This document shows positions 35,514 through 46,748 of a DNA stretch of 64,000 nucleotides, one piece after another; positions within the stretch are counted from its first letter, which is position 1, and each line of letters starts with the position of its first letter. The stretch is from NCBI GenBank assembly GCA_030686995.1, contig CM060709.1:122914373-122978372 (forward strand), given 5' to 3'. Source of the stretch: Artemisia argyi. Lineage: Eukaryota > Streptophyta > Magnoliopsida > Asterales > Asteraceae. Both the position numbers and the translations under genes were made by a program. Below the pieces are notes generated by a model that made no database searches, had not been told where the DNA came from, and was given only the letters and a program-made list of their open reading frames with translations.

Positions 35514-36438
35514 TCACTTGTGCCTCTCCTTCCCATTGCTACTGTTATTTCTGCTGAGCAGATGTCCGAGGATGTTGGTCGGTTGTTTGTTGATGAGGGG
35601 GGTTCTGGATCTGGTGTTTCTTCCGTAGGTGAACGTGTTGAGGATTCGGGTGATGCGGATAAGAGGAAGGTTGAGGATGTGCCATTTATTGTTGGTGAGT
35701 CATCCTGTTCTCCAAAGAAAGCCAAGTATGATGACAGGGTTGCGCCTAAGCCAACTGTTGCTGGTAAGTCTTTAGCCGTCATCCAAAGCTTATTGCATAG
35801 TAGTATGTTGGAATGTGAACGTGGAGTTAATCCGCTACCTTCCATCCCTTTTGTTTCTTCTTCTGTGTCAACTACGCCGGAGCGCGACACTGATACTCGG
35901 GTTAAGATAGTGTTGGAAGTCGCTTTATTGGTCCTATTGAAAGGTTGGTTCTTAGTTTAGATTCTTCATCATCTTGTAGATTTCGTAATTAATTCTGAGG
36001 TGGATTCTTTTCTAGACCTCCAGTTTCAACCTCTTCAGCGGATGTTTTAGTTGTTCCTTCTACCATCCCTAGACCATCTCTAGGAGAGAAGGATGGAGAA
36101 GAAGGAAAGGAAGAAGAAAGAGGGGGTTCCAGGGAACCCCTATGGGAGGATCCGTACTGTTGCAGATATGAATTCCCGTCAGTTATTGGAAACTTACGTT
36201 CCGAACTGGAATTTAACCTGCATGTCTCGTTTAGATGCGGCACCGGAGTGTAGCGAGCTGCTGGATTGTTTTGCCCCGCCCCCCTCCCAAAGGCTTTTGA
36301 GCATATTCGGAACATGCCCTTCGATCAGTTTCTTGACGAGTTTAATGTTAATTCCACTCATGTTGCTTTTTGTTCGTCGCTACGGATTAACGCGGAACGC
36401 CTTGCCATAGAGGAGAAAAGGTTATCCGATATCCGTGT

Positions 36439-37829
36439 TGATGCGTGGTTTTGCAACCTTGCAAAAGGATTTACTTCTCAAGGGATCTTGAGAAGCTTGC
36501 AATCCCCACCAAGCAGTGTACCTGACCGATGTAGTATAGTGTGTGGCAAGTACCTGGGGATTGATCATTCTCTAGGGGAATAGTGTCGTTAGGATTAAAA
36601 ACTACTTAAACTTGGTCTAGAGGTGAGGGATGATTCTTTTTGTATTATTGTATTTTTATGAAAGCAAGTAAAATCTCGGGTTTTGCAAGTCAACTAACCC
36701 AAAATTACTACAAATGCAAAAATAAAATAAAATAACAAAAAAGCAAATTGGTGAACTTCTTGTAATGGAAAAACGTATTTGATTAGATTTCACTACTCCC
36801 TAGTTATCTCTTACTGATTAATTGATTTGTTACAGTTGTTTGGATAAAGGGTTGTATTCCTTAATAACAGTCCTGGGGCTGTGTACGTCCTTCCCCACTC
36901 TATAAGCTTCTATCTCTTCCTATCTAGGCCTCGTAAACAGTTACTTATGCATTAAATACAACTAATAACGTCATAGCACATCTGATTACGTTTCTTAAGA
37001 CGTTCAAGCCTATTACCATGTAGGAGTATGGCCAGTTTTCTTAAGCCTAACGTGAAAATCAATCAACCAAATCAATTAATAACAAATCAAGTACCAATAA
37101 TCAACAACTAGCTAGGTTTCATTTGGATCTAAGTAAACACAAAGAGAATTAAGCTAACATGTTAAAAGAAAGACAAGATAAACAATTAATCAAACAACAC
37201 ATAGACATATTGAATGATTAAAAAAAACTTATAATCAGTTAAACATGAAGGAAAAGAGGGCTTGGAAACCCTAAAGTTACAGTAAAATTCGTCTAGGGTT
37301 TTATCTCCCAAAAGTTACACACTTAATGAATGAAAAATCGAAAAATATATATAGATATACAAGTCTGACGGCGTTAGGCTTTGGCCTCTAACGCCGTCAG
37401 ATCGCCGTGTTTAGGGTTCTCTGATCACCTAGATCTACTTCTGACGTCGTCCCTTTATATGGGTTCTAGGTCGTCTCTTATAGAGCCAAAGAAGGGCGGC
37501 CTTAATCCTGGAACACCTGACTCCGTCAGATGTTAACCTGACTTTGGTTTTTAGGGCGTCACATATAAAATCCACCATCATTCCAGTATAAGGTGACGGC
37601 ATCAGCATGTAAATCCTGACGACGTCAGGTGTGATTCCTGACTTTTCTTGACTTTTCTTCATACTTGAGCACAAAAACGTCCAAAAACCTCCAAAATGCT
37701 CCATTTTCCAGAATTCATGTCTCAAGTACCTAAAATGACAAAAGAAAGGATTTAAGGTAGTATTTGATCATAAAAACACGATTTAGGGCTTAAATGACCC
37801 CCTAAAAGCGTAACAAATATTTCCTTACC
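36439..37829 (-). repeat. Solo LTR of the D family, reversed, inside the B antisense gene
   Basis: On the minus strand it aligns with the D LTR from near its start (GCTTTTAGGGGGTCATTTAAG at the right) to its end (complement of TGATGCG at 36439). Length is about 1.39 kb against 1445 bp for the full D LTR. Possible duplicated flanks are CGTGT (36434-36438) and CGTGC (about 37831-37835). It holds no coding region. Its outer left end has drifted, so the right boundary is good to about 10 bp. Confidence 0.75.
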
Positions 37830-38258
37830 GCGTGCCTAACAAGATGCTTTGTTGAGGGCAAAGGATGATGAAATTAACCTGTTAAGGACCGAGGCGTTAA
37901 CATCAAGGGATGGAGCGGCCGAAGCGGAGCATCTTCGTGCAGTGTTGGAATCTACTAAAAGTTCTTATTCATTTGAGGTTGCGTCTTTAAAAAGCGCAGG
38001 TTTCGAGTTTCAAAGGAGATCTTCAAGTTTCCTTAAATTGCCGATCTTCTGCTTTTGAGGAAGGGCGTGCCTCTATGAGTACGGCGCTGTCTGGCCTTGA
38101 GGTGGCTTTTGTTGATAAGGATTTGGTAATTTCCATCCTTAAAGTTACTGTTGCGGATATTGGTGATAGGAACGAGGATCTTGTCCAACAGGTACCTATC
38201 TTATATTCTTGGTTATGTTACTTTTGGCTTCCTTTGTCTTCGTACTTATGCGTGTTGT

Positions 38259-38264
<6 letters not shown>

Positions 38265-38312
<48 letters not shown>
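38265..38312. repeat. (CT)n microsatellite
   Basis: About 24 CT units form the pyrimidine tract of the intron 38192-38318, directly before the TTTTAAG acceptor. Confidence 0.95.
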
Positions 38313-38317
<5 letters not shown>

Positions 38318-38879
38318 GGTTCAAGTGCTGGAGGCTGCGGCGAATGACCTGAACGCAGAGTTTGAGAGGATTCAGGCTTCTCAGGTTAAGGGGATTACTG
38401 ATAAAGTGGCTACTTTGGAGTCTTGCCTCACAGAAGCGGCTATCAGTTTTAATAAGGAGTTTTATCCTTCCTTACTGACAATTATCCGAGCCGCCACTGG
38501 TTATTTTCCCGTGGCTTAAAGCTTTTCTTGACTAAGTATCTCCATTCTTCCAAGTATCATGACACTTTGATGAAGGTTTTTTCATGTGCTTATGTCAAAG
38601 GGGCGCAAGAAGGTTTGCTTGCCGATATTTAGCATGGTAAGGCTTGTAGGGAGCTTACGGACCTTGTTGCTCATAGGCCTTCCGCTCAAGCGGATTATGA
38701 TTCTGCCTTGACTGCGTTTCGGGGAATTCAGTTTCCTTTGTTGGATAGCTTAGTATCGAATAAGGATTCTTACGTCGAGGCCATTATGGCACTTCTTCGA
38801 CTTGATGACCATCTCGCCGAGAAATTGGGCGTGGCCGAGTCACAGCCGGATGTGGGGCAGCTTACCGTTCCCTAGCGCG

Positions 38880-40249
38880 GTAAATCGTTCCTTTTTTCAT
38901 TTTAGGTACTTTTGAGAGGAATTATGAAAAAGGAAGCATTTTGGACGTTTTTGGAGCATAAAAGTGAAGAATACGACAAAGTCTCAAATTATGCTGGAAA
39001 CAGTACCTGACGGCGTCACGCATTACTTGGTGACAGCGTCACTTGTTGACAAAGAGTTGGATAATTATTTTACACTAGACGCGCCAAAAAGGAATTTGGA
39101 AGTTAAAGAGTGGCGACGTCACGTTATTATTCACCAAGGCCATCACGTATTGGAGTAAAAGGAGACGGCCCAGAAAACTATACAAGGTGACGGCGTCAGG
39201 AGTGGATCTAGGCCATCAAAGAACCCTAAACACGGAGAGGTGATGGTGTCGCGTCCCATAAGGTGACATCGTCAAAGATGTAAAATCTATATATGCTCAT
39301 CTAATTTTCATTCATTATGTGTGGAACTTTGGGGAAACTTAGGGTACAAACCCTAGTCGACTTTTGCAGCTATTTTGAGGTTTCTAAGCCTTTTTTCTTC
39401 CATGATTAATTGAAGATAAGTATTCTATCATTCATTCAATATGTCTATGTGTTGTTTGATTCTATCTTATGCTTATCTTTCTTTTAACATGCTAGGCTAC
39501 GTTTGTTTGTGTTTGCTTAGATGTAATGAAACCTAGCAATTTATTATTGATTGATGGTTTGTTATTAATTGTTGTTTGATGAATGATATCAATGTTAGGC
39601 TAAAGAAAACTGGCTAATTTCCTATTGGTAACTTGTTTGATGTCTTAAGAAACATGAATCGGATGTGTACTACGATTAATTGGTTGTGTTTAATACATAA
39701 GAGAATATTAATGAGGCCATGATAGGATACTAAATGTGTCGTTATAGGAAGAGATAGGATCTTATAGAGTTGGGGAAGGACGTACAAGCTCCCACGAATG
39801 GTATTAAGGAATACAACCCGTCATCCACGCAATTGTAACAAATCTATCAATCAATAAAAGATAGCTAGGGAGTAGTGAAACCTAAGTAAACACGTTTTTC
39901 TCCATATTAGTTTTACACACATTTATTTTATTGTTATTTTTTTTATTGCATTTGTAGTTAATTGGGTTAGTTGACTAGCAGCTAATTCTGCCCACTCTTC
40001 CAAAATTGAGATTTTTACTTGCTTTCCATAAAATATAAAAATACAAAAAGAATCATCCCTCACCTCTAGACCTACTTTAAATCATTTTCAATCCGAACGA
40101 ACACTATTCCCTGTGGAGAACGATCAATTCTCTAGTTCTTACCACTACACTATACTACATCGGTCAGGTACACTTGCCTGGCGGGGATTGTAAGCTTCTC
40201 ATGATCCCTTGAGAAGTAAAACTTTTGTGTGACAATCCAAATCGCATCA
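38880..40249 (+). repeat. 5' LTR of element D (outer end truncated)
   Basis: It aligns with the right LTR from TAAATCGTTCC onward. It carries exact palindromes TGACGGCGTCA (39008-39018, 39188-39198) and TGACAGCGTCA (39031-39041), further degenerate copies, and a TATA-like CTATATATG near 39288. Confidence 0.88.
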
Positions 40250-40256
40250 AAGTTTT

Positions 40257-40273
40257 TGGTGCCGCTGCCTGGG
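40257..40273 (+). other. Primer binding site of element D
   Basis: TGGTGCCGCTGCCTGGG begins seven bases after the LTR. It resembles the tRNA-Asp-type primer sites reported for Athila elements. Confidence 0.6.
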
Positions 40274-40421
40274 AATGGTTATTGTTTACGTTGAATTTTA
40301 TTTTTATTAGGTCTACTTATTAGATTCCTTTCTAGTGAGATTTTTATTTTTATTTTTATATGTTTTCTTTAGTCTATCTTTTTCTTTGTTCTTTTGTTCT
40401 TAACCGTTACCATCCGACATC

Positions 40422-42680
40422 ATGGAGGGTGGTAATATCTTTGACCCCGCCAACCCACTACAACAAAACCCACCACAACCAAACCAACCTCCTAGAGTCC
40501 ACACTTTAGGAGAGTACTCCCGTCCTAGCCGCCAAGGCTATCGAAACACCATTGAGCTCACTCAAGGAGCCAATGTGTCTCCCTTGCGATCCGACACCAT
40601 CCGGTTGGTGCAAAGCGAATGTGCATTCTATGGACTTTGTTCCGAAGATCCAAATCAACACATAAAGGATTTTCTTAAAATCGTAAATTCCATAGACCTT
40701 GATGTTGAAACTCAAGAGACGACCCGATTGCGTCTCTTTCAATTCTCTCTACGTGAGTAAGCTAGTCAATGACTTGAGCGTTTGCCCGCGGGATCTATCA
40801 CATCTTGGGATGATCTCACTTCTCGTTTTCTTGCTCAATTTTTCCCACCGGGAAGAACCATAAAGTTAAGGAATGACATCTTGATGTTCCAACAACGTCA
40901 AGGCGAAACTCTTTATGAAGCATGGACTCGTTTCAAGGACTTACTTCAAAAAGTCCCTCATCATGGCATAGATCTTTGGCTTCAAATCCAAATCTTCTAT
41001 GACTACATCAATCTCTCCACAAGGCAAACTATTGACCAAGCGGCCGATGGTAGGCTACGTGATCGAAGTGCGGAAGAATCATGGGAACTCATAGAAGATC
41101 TTGCTCTCTATGACAACGAAAGTTGGAATGATCCCCGTGATTTGAACAAAATGGTCAAGGCAATATCTTTGCCTACGAATAATTCTAGCACTCCCGACCG
41201 TAGGATCATGAAACTTGAAGACCAAGTCAAGTTTCTCATGAAATCTAACGAGGATCCTAAACCTTCAATCCAAGTGAACAAAATCACTTCATCATGTGAA
41301 TATTGTAGTGGTCCCCATGACACTCGTGATTGCATGGAACTCCCCGAACAAGCTTTTGCGGGCTACGCATCCTCGCGTACCAATGTAGCGGGAGACAAGC
41401 GGTACACTTTCAAACCAGATCCAAACCCTTACGGTGATTCATACAACCCCTCTTGGAAAAATCACTCAAACTTTAGGTGGAAACAAAACCAAAACACACC
41501 TAAAAACAATTCTTCTAATCCACCTAATCATTTTCAATCAAACGGTTCATCCTCAAACCGTACTTTCAACAACAATCCTTCCAACAACTATGGTAGTACC
41601 AACAATTTTGAAGGATTGATGTCCAAATTTATGGCATCTCATGAAGCTCGTATGGCCAAGTTTGAATCCGAATTCAATCAACAACAAACGGAGATGACCA
41701 ATAAAATTGACAACTTGTTGAAAGCTCTTAACACCCAAGTGTTGACCACACCAGATAAGGACACTAGGAACACTAGTAGCGGAACCCAATTTAAGGACCC
41801 CTCATCATCCAAACACGTCCACTTTGTCAATGTTGTCACTATTAAGCCAATCGATAAAAATAGGGAGGAAGATGATAAAGATGAAGTTGGAGTGGATACT
41901 GAATCGAAGAATGAGGTCAAGGAAGTTGAGGATAATAAGGTAGAGAAGGTAGAGGATGTAGAGAATGTAGAGAACTACTTTGATAGGTTACCTACCAAGG
42001 AAGAAAGTGCATACCATAGGGATTTATTCGATGACCCCGAGACACTATACATCCTATGTTCACCAATCATCAAAGTGGGCGATCCCTCTAATATCAATAT
42101 ACCATGCAACATTGGGCATGTGCATGTGTGAAAAGCCTACATCGATCTTAAATCTCCCATAAACATTATGACTAGGATCCATTATAATTGGATAATGAAA
42201 AAGCAACTCGGACCTAGGATATTTTCCAACACGGGATGGATGAGTAACTTTGTTGGAAGAATAAAGGGATTGCATGTTCTTGTAGGAAATTTCACGTACA
42301 TTACCGACTTTGTGATTGTGGAGGATATTCGTCCGTTAATAGATAGTTGCCTAACTCAGGTAGTGCTTGGAAAACCATTTTTTGAAGTCTCTAAAATGAA
42401 CTATAACCCATCCTTAGGGATAGTTAGGTTCAAGGATGAGACCGATGAGATAGCCTACCAAATGCCGTATAAGATAGAGCAATACCGACTTTTATCGAAC
42501 CTTGAAAAGGAGCATAAGCAAGTAGTCTACTATAGGAATGATGAGGATAGACGTAGAGGAGTAGACCATATAATGAAGAAAATACTTGGTTTCTACAAAG
42601 AATGCTTGCAACTAGGTCCGAAATACAAAACCAAACTAGAGGATGACCTAGAAACCGTGACCAATGATGAGGTCACGTGA
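40422..42680 (+). pseudogene. Gag-protease polyprotein of element D, three nonsense codons
   Basis: A single frame of 753 codons from ATG 40422. The Gag core has SEDPNQHIKDFLKI, LPAGSITSWDDL and FFPPGRTIKLRNDI, typical of Athila-like Gag, followed by a Cys/His cluster (CEYCSGPHDTRDC) and an Asn/Ser-rich linker. An acidic, repetitive segment near 41870-41970 precedes a retropepsin-like region. The expected D-[LST]-G catalytic triplet reads DLK (AYIDLKS near 42145), so the protease is probably inactive or mutated. Stops are TAA at 40758-40760, TGA at 40770-40772 and TGA at 42129-42131; there is no frameshift. The first two interrupt a normally continuous Gag motif. As I recall, related sequences in Asteraceae annotation carry the misleading name MAK10-like protein. 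Confidence 0.85.
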
Positions 42681-45303
42681 TGGACTTGACTTTGAGTCTA
42701 GCTACAAGACTCGTTAATAAAGAAAAGCGCTTCTTGGGAGGCAACCCATGCTTTTTATTTGTTTGCTTATTTGTTTATTTGTTTTATTTGCTTCCGTATG
42801 TGTGTTCTTATTTCTATTGTTTATAATTCATGTTTCAAATAAAATTGTGAAAATGCTTTATTTTGTTTTTAACTTTGTATTAATTACATGTAAAGGTATT
42901 TTGCAAAAAGGTAAGTGTAAGGGAAATCTAAATTTGTTTTCAAAGAACGAATTGAACATGAATGATAACAATGAGATATAGACATACATAATAGTACTTG
43001 TTTGAGTCAAATGCTTGTATCGAGTCATAATGATATTTTGTAGGAATTCCAGGAATTAAGGTATAGGTTTTTCTAGAAATTTTCCGGAAACTCAACATAA
43101 AATTTGTATTAGATCAACTCTGACGGCGTCAGCTATTAAAGCCTGACGACGTCAGGTACAAATTTTTCTGGAAAATTTTGCAAGTTTTGTCTTTCTGCCG
43201 GAATTGTAAAGTTTTGTTAAATCTTCAACTTATAAACTCCAGGAATCTGCAAACATTCATTCCACAAGCATTATATCTTTATTTGCTTTTTAGGATTTTA
43301 TTTTATATAGATTTTATCGCCGATGTTACGCTAGGTTTTCTTGTTTGTTTTCTTAGGTTTAACAGGTTATATTGGACAAGAAGATGTACATGGATGGTCA
43401 AGTCTTTGAGCATCAAGTCTCAAGTTTTTAGGCGTTGCTTTAATCTTGAAGCTATTACATTCTCTTGGATGAGGATTTAACCATGTTACCGCATTATCCA
43501 CACCGAACGAATCAGGGGAGTATTTGTTTCATTCTTTCATTTTCTTTATTTTTACATCTTTTAATTGAACATTGGGGACAATGTTCAGCTTAAGTGTAAG
43601 GGGGGGGGGGTAAATGAAGATACCTTAGAGAATGCCATGACATTTGATTTTTGTTTGTTTAATAGTAGATGTGTAATAAAGCTGAGAGAAATATTTGTTA
43701 GGGCAATTTTAGCACCAAATTCAAATTTTTTTGCAACATATAGGAGTGAAACTTTAGTCTTAATAAGAATCTCATGGATAGGAGTTATATGACTAGCACA
43801 AAAACCGTACCACTCAAAAAAATTTATGAATAAGGTAGTGACCATCCGGGTATTAGATTAATTGACTAATGTGCCAGCGATCTAGTATATGACTTGGTGA
43901 CCATCCGTAATGCAAATAACGCGCCAGCGATCCAAGAAGTGCACTAGTGACCATCCGTTAGTTGAAGTGTCAAAGACTCGGGCCAGCGATCTACTAAATT
44001 TATACAGGTGAGGTTCGCCCCAAGACTTGTTAGGAAAAGCCTTAGTGCTTATGAGTGTACCGATAGCGCTTAGATTCTAGAACTTGCGTTAGTGATTCAT
44101 TCCGAGACCACAAGTGAGACTACATTCGTGTAGTTAGACTTACTATATGATAAGAGGCATTAGGATAACCCTTGTTTTAAACCTGTTTTAAAATTACTTG
44201 ACCAATGAAGCCAAGCTACTTGACTAATAGAGTCAAGTAATTTTCTCACACCTTTGCGATGTACTCATTTTTAATACATGATACCCCTAGTACACCCCTC
44301 AGAGTCTATCTTTTTCCTTTCTAACTTTAAGCATATTACTTAAAGGAAGAATCTATTTACAATCCACCCCAAATGTACACCCAAATCGCCTTAGCCTTCC
44401 TTGTATGCACTCATCTTTAGTGCATTATTGTTGCAACATTTGTTTAACCCTTTGTTAGTTCTCTAATTGATTACATGGTTTCTAAGTCGAGTCATATCTT
44501 GTACATATTATTTTGGGACGATTGGGACTCATGGTTAAAGTACTAATGATATGAAGTAATGAGGAAGAACATCAATTATTACCCCCATATGTGCAAAACA
44601 TTCTAAAGTACTCCAAGTGTTTTGATTATCTTAATTCGAGTCATTAGATTAGTTACATGTAAAGTATGTAAAAGTTCAAGTGTAAGGGGAGAACCGAGGC
44701 CCCTATGATGTATTATTTTGGATGGTAGGGCAAGAGTGTGCAAAAAAAAATGGAAAAAATGGAAAAAAATCAAGAAAAAGAAAAAAAATAGAAAAAGAAA
44801 AGAGAAAAACATACGGATTACCATCCTGTTTCTTTCATTTGTGTTTATGTTTATGATTTTGATTAGCTTAAGTTGAGTCGAGTCTTAGCTTAGCAACGCC
44901 GCATTGTACATGTAATTGACCTAGGTGATTAACTTGCCAACAGTAAAATATCATTTATCCAATAAACGGTGTTTTCCATATCCCTACACCCCACATTATA
45001 ACCCTTTAAAAGCCCTCTTTGATAGTTTATCTTAGGTGCTTACACCTAGTGGAGGAGGTTTTTGATCCTTTCCCAAGCCTACGGTAATCTATTTGCTATG
45101 ACAGGTAGTGAGTAATATTTTTTCCATTTCCATTAGTAATATAGGTTTATAACACTCGAGAGATGAGAGTATCCAAACACTATTTGTGGTGCTAGTGTAT
45201 GATTTCCGTGCTTATTTTGATTAAGGTGGAACGAATATTTGTATTTTGATTAGAATAAAAGCTCGTTTGCTTGAGGACAAGCAAATCCAAGTGTAAGGGT
45301 ACT
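42681..45303 (+). other. Noncoding 3' interior of element D
   Basis: No protein is recognisable. It contains two palindromes of the LTR type (43121-43131 and 43144-43154), a direct-repeat module (GTGACCATCCG ... GCCAGCGATC) three times at 43838-43991, a poly-A-rich tract at 44740-44810, and three polypurine-like words AAGTGTAAGGG (43592, 44679, 45288). The last precedes the 3' LTR and is the probable functional polypurine tract. Confidence 0.6.
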
Positions 45304-46748
45304 TGATGAGACGAAAAGTGTTATGCTTTTAAGGGGTCATTTTAGCCTTAAATCATGATCATATGATCAAATATTGCCTTAAATCGTTCCTTTTGTCATT
45401 ATAGGTACTTTTGAGAGGAATTATGAAAAAAGAAGCATTTTGGACGTTTTTGGAGCATAAAAGTGAAGAATACGACAAAGTCTCAAATTATGCTGGAAAC
45501 AGTACTTGACAACGTCACGCATTACTTGGTGACAACGTCACTTGTTGACAAAGAGGTGGATAATTATTCTACACTAGACGCGCCAGAAAGGAATTTGGAA
45601 GTTAAAGAGTGCGGTGTCACGTTATAATTCACCAAGGCCATCACGTATTGGAGTAAAAGGAGATGGCCCAGAAAACTATACAAGGTGACGGCGTCAGGAG
45701 TGGATCTAGGCCATCAAGGAACCCTAAACACGGCGAGGTGACGGCGTCACGTCCTATAAGGTGACACCATCAAAGTTGTAAAATCTATATTTACTCATCT
45801 AATTTTCATTCATTATGTGTGGAACTTTGGGGAAACTTAGGGTACGAACCCTAGTCGACTTTTGTAGCTATTTTGAGGTTTCTAAGCCTTTTTTCTTCTA
45901 TGATTAATTGAAGATAAGTATTCTATCAATCATTCAATATGTCTATGCATTGTTTGATTTTATCTTACGCTTATCTTTCTTTTAACATGCTAGGCTAGGT
46001 TTGTTTGTGTTTTCTTAGATGTAATGAAATCTAGCTATTGATTATTGATTGATGGTTTGTTATTAATTGCTGTTGGATGCATGATATCAATGTTAGGCTT
46101 AAGAAAACTGGCTAATATCCTATTGGTAACTTGCTTGATGTCTTAAGAAACATGAATCGGATGTGTAATACGATTAATTGGTTGTGTTTAATGTATAAGA
46201 GAATATTAATGAGGCCATGGTAGGATACTAAACGTGTCGTCATAGGAAGAGATAGGATCTTATAGAGTTGAGGAAGGACGTACACGCCCCCACGAATGGT
46301 ATTAAGGAATACAACCCGTCATCCACGCAATTGTAACAAATCTATAAATCAATGAAAGATAGCTAGGGAGTAATGAAACCTAAGTAAACACGTTTTTCTC
46401 CATATTAGTTTTACATACATTTATTTTCTTGTTATTTTATTTTTATTGCATTTGTAGTTAATTGGGTTAGTTGACTAGCAACTAATTTCGTCCGCTCTTC
46501 CAAGATCGAGATTTTTACCTGCTTTCTATAAAACATAAAAATACAAAAAGAATCATCCCTCACCTCTAGACCTAGTTTAAATCATTTTCAATCCTAACGA
46601 ACACTATCCCTGTGGAGAACGATCAATTCCCTGGTTCTTACCACTGCACTATACTACATCGGTCAGGTACACTTGCCTGGCGGGGATTGTAAGCTTCTCA
46701 AGATCCCTTGAGAAGTAAAACTTTTGTGTGACAATCCTAATCGCATCA
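45304..46748 (+). repeat. 3' LTR of element D (1445 bp)
   Basis: Complete copy. TGACGGCGTCA occurs at 45686-45696 and 45739-45749, with variants at 45507 and 45531. Confidence 0.92.

Larger units (their letters stand above)
38880..46748 (+). mobile_element. Gag-protease-only element D (Athila-like, non-autonomous)
   Basis: LTRs lie at 38880-40249 (lacking about 76 bp at its outer end) and 45304-46748 (1445 bp, TGATGAGACG...AATCGCATCA). The primer site TGGTGCCGCTGCCTGGG is at 40257-40273. One reading frame (40422-42680) encodes an Athila-like Gag followed by a protease-like segment. There is no reverse transcriptase, RNase H or integrase in the remaining 2.6 kb. This fits the TR-GAG class (terminal-repeat elements with GAG only). 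The right flank is ACTAT; the left duplication is lost. It lies next to the 3' end of B's antisense gene. Confidence 0.85.
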
